Of a DNA stretch of 64,000 bases, positions 36,529 through 48,015 are shown in pieces. The notes beneath the pieces are model-generated. The model saw nothing but the letters and a program-made list of their open reading frames with translations, ran no database searches and was not told the DNA's origin. Each line of letters begins with the position of its first letter. Positions within the stretch are counted from its first letter, which is position 1. This DNA is from Rutidosis leptorrhynchoides (Eukaryota > Streptophyta > Magnoliopsida > Asterales > Asteraceae), in contig NC_092335.1 of NCBI RefSeq assembly GCF_046630445.1, forward strand, positions 631,167,501-631,231,500, in the 5' to 3' direction. A program made the position numbers and the translations under genes.

Positions 36529-39500
36529 ATGCACCGAGCAAGACGTTCACCACCTTTTGTACGTTCACCACCTGTAACTAGATCAAGACATTTAGTAAAT
36601 ATTACCGCCGTTGATTTTTCTTTAGAATCGTCATCCAGTCGACCAAGTACTCCAGTTCAAATTTCCGATAATCCATTTTTTGAACCCGACCTCACAATTG
36701 AGAATCCGGAGAATATTCAGGAACGATTCATAGATCCTGAACCATTAAATTTTCCTCCGGAACCACCAATCATTCAAACAGAGATTGTTGAGGAACGAAC
36801 CATTAAATCAGAATCCTCTAGTGATTCCGATTCAACAAATTCAATTATGGAAGTAACAGAACCTTTAAGTATGGAAGACCGAATGAGAGCTAAACGCACT
36901 GGCCAAGGTCACGCAATTACTCATCCAGACATTAATGCGCCAGATTATGAAATCAAAGGACAAATTCTACACATGGTGACTAATCAATGCCAATTTAGTG
37001 GTGCGCCGAAGGAAGATCCAAATGAACATCTACGTACCTTTAATAGGATCTGCACACTATTTAAAATCCGAGAAGTGGAGGATGAACAGATATATCTCAT
37101 GTTATTTCCCTGGACTTTAATGGGAGAAGCCAAAGATTGGTTGGAATCGTTACCTGAAGGGGCGATTGATACATGGGACGTTTTAGTTGAAAAATTTCTT
37201 AAACAATTCTTTCCTGCATCTAAAGCCGTAAGACTTCAATGAGAAATTGTTACGTTACACAGAAGCCAAATGAAACTCTATATGAGGCGTGGACAAGATT
37301 TGGAAAGTTATTAAGAGGATGTCCGCAACATGGTTTAGACACCTGTCAAATAGTACAAATATTCTACCAAGGATGCGACATCACTACAAGGAAAGACATA
37401 GATATAGCAGCTGGTGGTTCTATTATGAAGAAAGCCGAAACTGATGCTTACAAAATTATTGATAACACTGCTTCCCACTCACATGAGTGGCACCAAGAAA
37501 AAGACATCGTTAGATCATCTAAAGTAGCTAGAGCCGATTCTAGCCATGACTTAGATTCCATTTCCGCAAAGATAGATGCTGTCGAGAGACGAATGGAAAA
37601 GATGACTAAAGATATTCACTCGATACGAATTAGTTGTGAGCAGTGTGGAGGACCACATTTGACAAAAGATTGTCTCAGTATTGAATTAACAATGGAACAA
37701 AGAGAGAATATTTCATACATAAACCAAAGGTCTGGAAATAATTATCAGAATAATTATCAACCGCCAAGACCGATTTACAATCAAAACCAGAACTATAACC
37801 TAAATATTCCATACAACAACCAACAAGGTCCTAGCAATCAACAATTATCCAATAATAATTACAATTAGCAAAGACCTAATTTTCAAAACAAACCACCACA
37901 ATAAATCGATGATAAAAAGCCAAATTTAGAAGATATGATGATGAAGCTAGTTGAAACTCAAACGCAGTTTTTCACATCTCAGAAACAAACTAATGAACAA
38001 AATGCTCAAGCATTTAGAAATCAACAAACTTCTATTCAAAATCTGGAACAAGAAGTAAGTAACCTAGCAAGGTTAATAGGTGAAAGAAAACCGGGAAGTC
38101 TACCTAGTGATACAAATGCTAACCCTCAGAATGAAACAGCTAAAGCCATTACCACAAGAAGTGGTACAACACTTAAACCACCTGAAATACCTGTAACTTC
38201 TGATGAAGCTATTCCTACTCCACAAAAACCACAACCTAATCAAGATAAGGAAAAAGAACCGGTAGTTGAAAAGGTTAATGAAGATAACACAGTTAAGGCT
38301 AAACCTTATGTTAAACCATACCAACCACCACTTCCTTACCCGAGTAAAATGAAGAAAGAGAAACTTGAAGCCGAGCAATCCAAATTCTTGGATATGTTTA
38401 AACAGATAAATGTAAATCTTCCTTTCATTGATGTGATTTCAGGAATGCCTAGATATGCTAAATTCTTGAAAGATCTAATCTCAAATAGAAAGAAAATGGA
38501 AGAACTCTCGGCTGTTACCATGAATGCTAATTGTTCAGCAGTGCTGTTGAATAAGATACCAGAAAAACTATCTGATCCAGGAAGTTTCACAATTCCATGT
38601 TTTCTGGGTAGTCTTAGTTCAATAGAAGCATTGGCAGACTTAGGTGCTAGTATAAATCTAATGTCGTATTCACTATACGCTAAACTAGACCTTGGAGAAT
38701 TGAAACCAACCAGAATAAGCATACAACTAGCCGATCGATCAATAAAATATCCTAGAGGGATAATGGAGAACATGCTAGTTAAAGTTGGTACTTTAGTATT
38801 TCCAGTAGATTTTGTTGTTCTGGACATGGAAGAAGATTCTCAAGTTCCTCTCATATTAGGAAGACCATTCTTAAACACGGCTAAAGCAATGATAGACGTG
38901 TTCAGTAAGAAATTGAACCTAAGTATAGAGGACGAGAGTGTTACCTTTTCAGTTGATAGAGCAATGCAACAACTACAATCTGCAGATGATACATGTTATT
39001 ATATTCAAACTATAGATGCACATGCAGAATTATTAGAAGAATTTCCAGAATTACAAGGAACAGGAGAATGTTCTTTAGGAGAAGGTAATGAACCAATTGA
39101 CGAAGCTGAAATGTTAGCTACACTTATAGCAAATGGATATGAACCAACAACAGAAGAAATTCAAATGCTAAAAGAAGAAGACAAATATCGATACAAATCA
39201 TCGATAGAAGAACCTCCGAAATTAGAGTTAAAGCCACTTCCAAACCATTTGGAATACGCTTATTTACATGGTGAATCTGAATTACCTGTAATAATATCAT
39301 CTTCTCTTACTGAAAATGAGAAATCACAACTCATTTCTGTGTTGAAAGCTCATAAACCAGCCATTGCATGGAAGATTCATGATATTAAATGAATAAGTCC
39401 TTCGTATTGCACACATAAAATCCTTATGGAAGAAGGTCATAAAACGTATGTGCAACGCCAACGAAGACTAAATCCTAATATGCAAGATGTAGTTAAGAAA

Positions 39501-42131
39501 GAGATTATTAAACTACTAGATGCAGGTCTAATTTATCCAATTTCTGATAGTCCATGGGTAAGCCCAGTTCAATGCGTGCCTAAGAAGGGTGGCATGACTG
39601 TCATTACAAATGAGAAAAATGAGCTTATTCCTACTAGGACTGTAACAGGATGGCGTGTGTGTATTGATTATAGAAAATTAAATGACGCCACCAGAAAAGA
39701 TCATTTTCCCTTACCTTTCATAGATCAAATGTTGGAAAGATTAGCCGGAAATAGTTACTATTTTTTTCTAGATGGATTTTTAGGATATTTTCAAATTCCA
39801 ATAGCACCCGAAGATCAAGAGAAAACCACATTCACGTGCCCTTATGGTACTTTTGCTTACAAACGCATGCCATTTGGACTTTGTAACGCCTCTGCAACCT
39901 TTCAAAGGTGTATGATGGCGATTTTTCATGACATGATAGAAGAATGCATGGAAGTTTTCATGGATGACTTTTCAGTCTTCGGTGATACATTTGAAACATG
40001 TCTAGCTAATCTTGAACGAATGCTTATTAGATGCGAACAATCAAATCTAGTACTTAATTGGGAGAAATGCCATTTTATGGTTAAAGAAGGCATCGTTCTT
40101 GGTCATAAAATTTCAAAAGAAGGAATTGAAGTGGATAGAGCTAAAGTAGATGTAATTGCTAAACTTTCACATCCCACCAATGTTAGAGGAGTTAGGAGTT
40201 TTCTAGGGCATGCCGGTTTTTACCGACGTTTCATAAAAGATTTTTCTAAAATTGCCACTCATATGAATAAACTCCTAGAAAAGGATGCTCCATTCATCTT
40301 TTCAGATGAATGTATCAAATCTTTTAATATTCTTAAAGAGAAACTCACTAATGCGCCGATCATGATAACACCAAATTGGAATCTACCATTTGAACTAATG
40401 TGCGATGCAAGTGATTTTGCAATGGGAGCCGTTTTAGGACATAGGATTGAAAAACGATTTCAACCTATATATTATGCTAGTAAGACGTTACAAGGAGCAC
40501 AAATGAACTCTACAACTACTGAAAAAGAACTCCTTGCTATTGTCTTTGCTTTTGACAAATTTCGATCATATCTCGTTCTAGCAAAAACGGTGGTTTATAC
40601 CGACCATTCTGCTCTTAGATACCTATTTTCAAAACAAGATGCTAAACCAAGATTAATCCGTTGGATCTTACTCTTACAAGAGTTTGATATTGAAATCCGA
40701 GATAAAAGAGGAGCAGAAAATCTCACCGCTGATCATCTTTCTCGTCTTGAAAATCCTGAGTTAGAAGTTCTAAATGAATCGGCCATACAAGACAACTTTC
40801 CTGATGAATATCTATTGAAGATAGATTATAAAGAAATTCCATGGTTTGCAGACTATGCAAACTACTTAGTTTGTGGATTCCTTGAAAAAGGATTATCATA
40901 CCAAAAACGAAAGAAATTCTTCAGTGATATAAAACACTATTTTTGGGAAGATCCACATCTGTTTAAAAGTTGTCCCGATGGAATAATACGCCAATGTGTA
41001 TTTGGAGATGAAGCTAGTAAAATATTAAACCATTGTCACACAGGACCAACAGGAGGGCATTATGGGCCTCAACTAACAGCAAGAAAAGTTTATGATGCTG
41101 GATTCTATTGGCCTACAATTTACAAAGACGCACACCTTCTTTGTAAATCCTGTGATGCTTGTCAAATGGCCAGAAAAATAAGTCAACGTGATGAAATGCC
41201 ACAAAATGTCATACAAGTATGTGAAGTATTTGACATTTGGGGTATTGACTTTATGGGTCCATTTCCAAAATCTCATAATAATCTATATATACTCGTAGCC
41301 ATTGATTATGTATCTAAATGGGCGGAAGCATAAGCTCTCCCAACTAACGATGCACGAGTTATAGTCAACTTTTTAAAACGTCTTTTTGCAAGGTTTGGAA
41401 CACCGAAAGCTTTAATAAGTGATCGGGGTACTCATTTCTGTAATAATCAGCTTGAGAAAGTTCTTAAAAGATATGGAGTAACTCATAAAATCTCCACCGC
41501 ATATCGTCCACAAACAAGTGGACAAGTTAAAAATACCAACCGAGCTTTAAAACGTATTCTAGAGAAAATCGTAGGATCAAATCCGAAGGAATGGTCCATT
41601 AAATTGGAGGATGCACTCTGGGCTTTTAGAACAGCCTACAAAACTCCAATTGGAACCACACCTTTTAGACTTGTTTATGGAAAAGCATGTCATCTTCCAG
41701 TAGAAATTGAACACAAAGCATTTTGGGCTTTGAAGACATGTAATCTTGATTTACATGAAGCCGGACGTCTACGATTAAGTCAACTAAACGAATTAGAAGA
41801 ATTAAGACATGAAGCATACGAAAATTCGTTAATCTATAAAGAAAGAACGAAGAAATGGCATGATAAAAGAATCAGAAGTTCAAAAGAATTTAAGGAAGGA
41901 GACAGAGTTCTTCTTTTCAATTCACGATTCAAGCTATTTCCTGGAAAATTGAAATCAAGATGGTCTGGACCATTCATAGTTAAAAGAGTTTTTCCATACG
42001 GAACAGTAGAATTGATAAATTCAAATGGGATTGAATTTAAAGTTAATGGTCACAGAGTTAAACACTACATAGATAGTCCGATGGAAGTCGACAACGAAGT
42101 TAATCACAATTTCGACACCAGAGCTAACTAA
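36529..42131 (+). pseudogene. Athila gag-pol polyprotein, interrupted
   Basis: Gag starts at 36529 and includes the Athila capsid signature (HPDINAPDYEIK, SLPEGAIDTW). A frameshift lies at about 37240. From 37239 one frame runs to 42131, broken by four stops: 37866, 37902, 39390 and 41331. Domains: a nucleocapsid cysteine motif (CEQCGGPHLTKDC); protease with ADLGAS (about 38637); RT with [12 protein letters not shown] and FMDDFSVFG (about 39958); RNase H with [12 protein letters not shown] and TDHSALRYL; a zinc-binding [18 protein letters not shown] block; and integrase from about 41200. Integrase keeps its first two aspartates ([16 protein letters not shown]). At 41529-41531, exactly 35 residues after the second Asp, Lys replaces the catalytic Glu. 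The element could move only with proteins from another copy. Confidence 0.92.
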
Positions 42132-42294
42132 GTGTGGGGAGAATCAAGTCTTTAAAGGATAATATGTATTTCTGTTAGAGTTAGATTGTCTGTTTTCGTG
42201 TAGTTCTCGAAAATGGAACCCGAATGGTCTTTCCCTAGCAGACCCTAAAGAACTAGTCTTCTCCCCCCATTCTGAATTTTTATTTTTTTAGGAA

Positions 42295-42711
42295 ATGAAG
42301 ACTGCCTGTGAACTAAACCATGGTCTAATGCTACACGATTTGATCACTAAACGTAATAATGACACACTTTCGAGTGAAATAGTATCAGTAGTCAGAGAAA
42401 GATTGGACGGAGTTAGAAAAGAATCCAGATGCGAAGATAATAAGTTACAATTTGGTAAAGGAAAATCAAAATCCGCAGCGAAAAGAAGAGCACGACACCT
42501 AGAAAGATGTCACAAATGCGGAAAATGGTCACATGGAGGTAAATGTTCAAATAATCAAACCTATTCAAACACCGAATTTGTTACTTTATGCAGAGACGGA
42601 CCGTTCGTATGTTTAGAAGAAAAAACACTGAATGCTCGAGGTTACGCCTATGTAGCCATGGAAAACCAATTAAACCGACTATCTTATGAATGGGATAGAT
42701 CATATAACTAA
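42295..42711 (+). CDS. Small basic zinc-knuckle ORF of the Athila element
   Basis: A 138-codon frame starting MKTACELNHGLMLHD, lying between integrase and the env-like gene. It has a helical-looking N-terminal half, a basic stretch (KGKSKSAAKRRARHLER), then a CHKCGKWSHGGKC knuckle of C-x2-C-x4-H-x3-C form, one residue shorter than a retroviral knuckle. Its ATG follows a pyrimidine-rich tract ending TTTTTTTAG, so it might be reached by splicing of the genomic RNA. A basic cysteine-rich protein suggests RNA binding, but that is inference. I do not recognise the family, and most Athila descriptions do not mention such a gene. The frame is intact, in contrast to gag-pol. Confidence 0.6.
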   Translation: MKTACELNHGLMLHDLITKRNNDTLSSEIVSVVRERLDGVRKESRCEDNKLQFGKGKSKSAAKRRARHLERCHKCGKWSHGGKCSNNQTYSNTEFVTLCRDGPFVCLEEKTLNARGYAYVAMENQLNRLSYEWDRSYN

Positions 42712-43919
42712 GAAATCTATTTCACAGGTATGTTTGTACAGTTTTTATTTTTTTATTTTTATTTTTAACCTTTTGATAATAAACGCTAATTTGTTCGCTA
42801 TAAAGTATTAAATTGGTATTGAATAAAATTAGGTTTGGCGACCGAAATTATTGATATCATTCAAAAATTTATTACATCACTGCGAAATTTAACGTTTATT
42901 CTTAAGGTATAAATATTCTTAATCAATCAACCCAAAATATTTCAAAAATTCGTCATGAGTTAAATTAGGTCTTGGAACCGAAATTACTTTACCGAAAAGA
43001 GGGGCGCATATTTTTGATAATATTTGATTGATTAAAGTGGGATAAAAAGCCAAAAAGATTTTTAATTTTATTTTTACCATGTTTTTAAAATTAATATATA
43101 AATCTTAAATTAATATTGTAAACTTTGTAAAAACAATATATTTAAAATTGTAAATATTTGAAAAATTAATATAAGTTTGGTGTGAATTTATAATATGAAT
43201 TTTTAAATTAAGTTTGGTGTGAATTTTTAATTTTTAAAATATGAATTTTTAATTTTATGCATTTCAAATTTTAAGTTTGGTGTGAATTTTTAATATTAAT
43301 TTTGAATTTTATATTTAAGTTGTGTGAATTTAAAAACAAAAATTTACTTTATCTCATTAAGTTAAAAATATGATTTTTAAAATTCGTCGTAAGTTGAAGA
43401 CTAGGTCTTTGAACCGAAATTGCTTTACCCAAGGGAGGGACGAGAACTTTTATTATCATTATTTTTAATCTTATTGAATTAAAGTATGCCAAAAACATTA
43501 AAAAACCCTAAAAATCTTAGCTTTTAAAACAATCGCTACAAAAAGACAAATTTTAAAATTTTGTCGAAGGACGGACTAGGACATCGATCCGAAACTCGAT
43601 CCGAAACGACCTCGTCCTAAATAACAAGGGAAACAAAATTTTAAAATTAATTACTTAATTGTTTTAATTAGTATAAGATATATCCAAAAAAAAAAAAAAA
43701 TACAAACTCCGCGACTCGCGGAGTTTGAAAGGGAAATCCACCGCGACTCGCGGAGGATGAAAAATCCAGAAAAAATATATACTGATCGAACTGATCAGTC
43801 CCCAACCCAACACCCACAAAACCTGCGAAATAAACCCGAAAATACTGCGCAAAAACCCGAGAAAACACCCCCAAAATCACAATTTTTAACCGTTAATCAT
43901 CAAATCTTTTACTAAAATC
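42712..43919 (+). other. Non-coding region with dispersed repeats (Athila)
   Basis: AT-rich sequence holding several copies of an AGGTCTTGGAACCGAAATTA-like motif (42829, 42965, 43400; another at 46609), usually preceded by a TTCGTCATGAGTT-like stretch. There are also four copies of TAAGTTTGGTGTGAATTT (about 43168-43330) and the third palindrome pair at 43707-43755. I see no gene. Confidence 0.75.
43707..43755. repeat. Paired GC-rich palindromes, copy pair 3 (before env-like)
   Basis: CTCCGCGACTCGCGGAG at 43707-43723 and CCGCGACTCGCGGAG at 43741-43755, about 34 bp between starts, just upstream of the first env-like exon. Confidence 0.9.
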
Positions 43920-45945
43920 ATGTTGAGAAGGATGCTATCAAGGAATTACTCAAGAAAAATGGTAAATTTCTACACCTAAACACCATTTAATCCGAAAATT
44001 AGTGTTCTTGAGCAATTTTTTTCCCCAATTCGATTTTGATGCTTTTTAGTGTAATTATGCTTAAATTGCTTATGTATTATGCTTGTATAACCTAGATTGA
44101 TGCTATTTAACATGATTAGAAGCCTTAAACTTCAAATTTTGAGTAATCTAGGGTTTGTGTTCTTGAGCAATTTGGGGCTTTTTGATATAAACAGGTTATG
44201 GCCGATTTTTGTCATGAATTGTTGCTAAATTAAGTAGTGTAACATGTTTAGGTAGTTAAATGATTCAAACTTTGAGTCTAAACATGATTTTGAGAATTAA
44301 AGTGGACTTTTTCAAGTCTAAAAATTCATGAACTTGATTTTTGAGAGATAATGCCATTTGAAACTTGTTTAATTGCTAGTGATGATTATTTTGACATGTT
44401 ATTTTAGTTGAATGCTTATGAACTTGGCGAACATTTTCGTATATGTTTATTTGAAAAAGTGTAGATTTGATGAAAATATGAAAATGAGCTTAAGTTTGAT
44501 ATAAATTGATCATGTCATTGTAATTATTTTGATTGATGATTTTGCTGACACTAATGCATATTTGGATGTATAAAAATTGTGTTTGATGTGTTTTGCAGAC
44601 TGAAAGGGGTGAATCTTCATCCCAAGCTCGCAATGCTCCTGCTGAGAATGCGGAACAACAGGAGGTGGATAACTACTACAAACAAGATATACCTCATCCA
44701 GTCATGACATTTTCTGATATGCACTTGGAATATTTGCACCCGAACCTGAGATTTGACAGACTTTGGATAGATTATCCAAAATACCAAAGGGGTTTGCATA
44801 CTCTTCATTCTAAAGTTGTTGAGGTACCTAGGGTCATAGAATGGGGACCATTAGAAGCTGTAGAATTGGCCGGACCAATTAGAGAATTACTTGCACAGAG
44901 GTATGGTAATTCTACTTTTAACGACTGGGTAAGTTTATTCACCATGCGTAGACCTGTATATAAAGTATGGTGTGAAGAATTATTGTGTAGTATAGAATTA
45001 AATGATCGGGTAGCTAGTTTAACCGATCGATCTTTTATTAGATTTTTGTTAGGAGGTTCGATGCGCCACATGTCTTTACTAGACATGGCTCAGGCTTTAC
45101 GTATATATACGCCTGAGGAGTTAGCATCTGCCGATTGTAGAGGGTTGATACTAAATGGTAGAAAGATAGATGAAAATTTTGATACACATGGTGTATGGAG
45201 TCAAATGACAATCCATCACCGATTCAAAGGGGGAAATTACTCTTATTTGGATATAGATAGAGCTGAATTAAGAGTAATTCATAGGTTTTTAGCTAATTCG
45301 ATTACACAAAGAGGTAAGAACAAGAAAAAGGTAAATGAACAGGATTTGTTTTACCATATGTGTATTCGAGACCCACAAAGCGCTGTAAGTATACCTTATT
45401 GTGTGGGTTATTATTTATCAGCTATGGTTAGGAGGATGAGACCGCATAGCATAATAGGAGGTGGTATATTTATTACTTTGATTGCTGAATATCTCGGTGT
45501 GGATATAAGTCGGGGGGGATTATTAGTCGAAGAACCAGAACCCCGCGATACTATAGGTTTAAATGTATACCATGGTGCGAAAGGTTTGAAGAGGCGAAAT
45601 AACGCCGCAGTATAATACCATGGTAGACATCCACAGGTTGAGAGAAACCAACAGCAAGGTAATGTAGGAGGGGGAAATGAAATGCAAGAAATGCAAAGGT
45701 TTATAGCTTCACAGGAGTACGAAAATGCTAGACATAGAGCATTTGAAGATTGGCAAGTTCATCAAAACCAAATCATAGCTTATTGCCAACATATAGGTAG
45801 AAACTATATTCCTACTACAAAGCCCATATTCCCTCCCTGGTCTATAGAGATTCAACCACCGTATCCTACGTATAACCCAGCCGAAGCATTTTATAGCACC
45901 TATGGTTATGCATGGAACCCCTACTGGTATCAGTATCATCCCTAG
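43920..45945 (+). pseudogene. Athila env-like ORF, two exons, one internal stop
   Basis: Exon 1 (43920-43961) encodes MLRRMLSRNYSRKM and ends at a clean donor (ATG|GTAAAT). A 637-bp AT-rich intron ends TTTTGCAG at 44598. Exon 2 continues in frame from 44599 (TERGESSS). The frame is open to a TAA at 45613-45615, then continues in the same frame to 45945, ending in a Tyr/Pro/Trp-rich tail (YGYAWNPYWYQYHP). About 460 residues in all. Position after pol, expression by splicing and a segment like IYTPEELAS suit the third ORF of Athila-type elements, often called env-like. I see no signal peptide or convincing membrane segment, so an envelope role is not supported here. The single ochre codon makes this copy defective unless it is read through. 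Confidence 0.7.
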
Positions 45946-48015
45946 TCTACTTAGTTTTATTTATTTTGTAATTTGTAATGTTGATACGTTTAATACTTAT
46001 TTAATATTGTAATAGTTTTTATAATTTTCTAACTTTTATTCTTAGATTTTAATAATTTTTGAATGTGGGGTAATATACCAAACTTCAAAAATATGTATAT
46101 ATGTTTGCAGTTTATCTTATGTACACAACAGGGTAAAACAACGCATTTTCAAAGACTGGCATTAAGTTCGGCAAAAGCAACTAATTTTGACGACAAGATG
46201 CAAAATATATGTGAAATAACAACAAGACGGAATGAACAAATGATATGCACCATTTATCATTCAGCAAGCAAACACAAATATGTTTGGAAACTTTGGTAAA
46301 ATTTAATCATTTTTACACAAATCACCCTCAATAATTTAAATTGTTACTGATTTCTTGCAAATGAGGGCATTGCAAGATCTTAAGTGTGGGAAGGGGTTAA
46401 ATTCTTTCGGATTTTAAAATTTTTACTTTATACACTTGGTTACCATTAGAAATACTAGTAAAGTAGTAGTTGTATTAGAATCTAGTGCTCTCTGATAATA
46501 AAAAACAGCCCTAGTCTTATATACTGACTACCCAATTCTTGTAAAATTTTTCAAAATTTACAATTAAATGAACTCAAAATCATGTTTATACATATTTATG
46601 AACGATAAAACTAGGTTTTAACACCGAAATTATTGTTACCTCGAAAAGGACATAAATTGAGAAACAAACCAAAATGTTAAAATTCATTTAAAATGAAATA
46701 GAAGACAATAAAAAGGAAAATAAAAGCCAAGTGTGGGAAAATTCTCCAAGTTATTCAAAACATATGTCACATATTTTTGTACAAATAACTGAAAATACTT
46801 TTGCTTTGGACTAAACTAAACTGTTTTACCCGATGAAAGAAAAAAAGAGATGGATCTACACGATGAATCAATTCCATCATTAAAAGAAAGTAAAGTCTTC
46901 CAAAAAAGAAACGCGCTTCTTGATTTAGGTCAGGAAGTTGTCGTCCAGACCAGCTGTAGGTTGACGAAAAACCTAGAAAAGTCATCACTAAAATCAGCAG
47001 GAAATCCACGGACCTCAGCATTAAACAAGGTCGCCAAGTGGTCAGATTTATCCTAACCATGAGAAGGATTTATCTCGTACAATGGGGGGCACCGTGCAAA
47101 TTAGCTGGATAAGACTAATGAATCAGATCCCCAGAAAGGATAATCTCCTTAAAGATTAAAAATCAGCTTTTAAGCCTGATATTACTCAATCCTAGAGATT
47201 GACCTTAAAGATTGAGAATTCAAACTCATGGAATTCAATGATATCTAAACTCGAGCTTGAACGAGAAAATATTTTGATAAAATTACAAACCGATTTGTTT
47301 TCTAAAAACTCATTTTCAATGCGTTCATTACCATTGAACGTAAAATCCTAGGAATTCACCTGGAATTCATTAGGTCACCTGAACCAAATCAGGTGTCAAC
47401 CGTAAGAACGGTGGTTGCATAGCATGGTCAAGGACAGGACCTTGTGCCAGACCGAAAAATCATAAGGGTGAGCTTTACTATTGCTCCTACCAAGGATAGT
47501 AATTGCGTCTGACACGTTATAGACCATAATTAAAAGCATGTCAGGGGACATTGCCTTAACAGTTGCTTGTTCAACGCTTTCCTTTACAACCGGACGGTAG
47601 TTTACCGAAAGGTAATATACGGGACAAGTAAACTGGACGTGTTGCTTTCCAAATACAAGGTTAGCGAGTGGGTGACACAAAACCATAAGTTTTGAGCTAA
47701 AATTTTCAAATCTAAAACCCACCAAACCCACAAAAATATTTTGCAAACACCGGTGAAGGGTTATTCCGGAAAACTTATCTAGGGTAAAAGCTAGATTTAA
47801 TTTTCAAAAGATCAAATGTTTTCATAAAGATCCAATTTCCTTAATGGATCTAAATTTTTATAGTCATGTGGGACTGTAAACCATATCGTTACTACCATTG
47901 TTTATACCGCCGTATAGAAATCACTGATGTACAAAGTGTGAAGAATAAAGAAGTGATTCTAGTATTTCAAGATGATATTGCTTGAGGACAAGCAACGCTC
48001 AAGTGTGGGAATATT
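45946..48015 (+). other. Athila 3' untranslated region
   Basis: About 2 kb between the env-like frame and the 3' LTR, with no convincing gene. Short frames (46063-46299, and 47396-47746 on the minus strand) resemble nothing I know. A fifth AACACCGAAATTATTG repeat lies near 46625. Just before the LTR, AAGTGTGGGAATATT (48001-48015) is the polypurine tract. Confidence 0.7.

Noticed and set aside
47396..47746. Antisense 116-aa ORF in the Athila 3' region
   Set aside because: No recognisable domain, no promoter evidence, and nothing to show it is translated.
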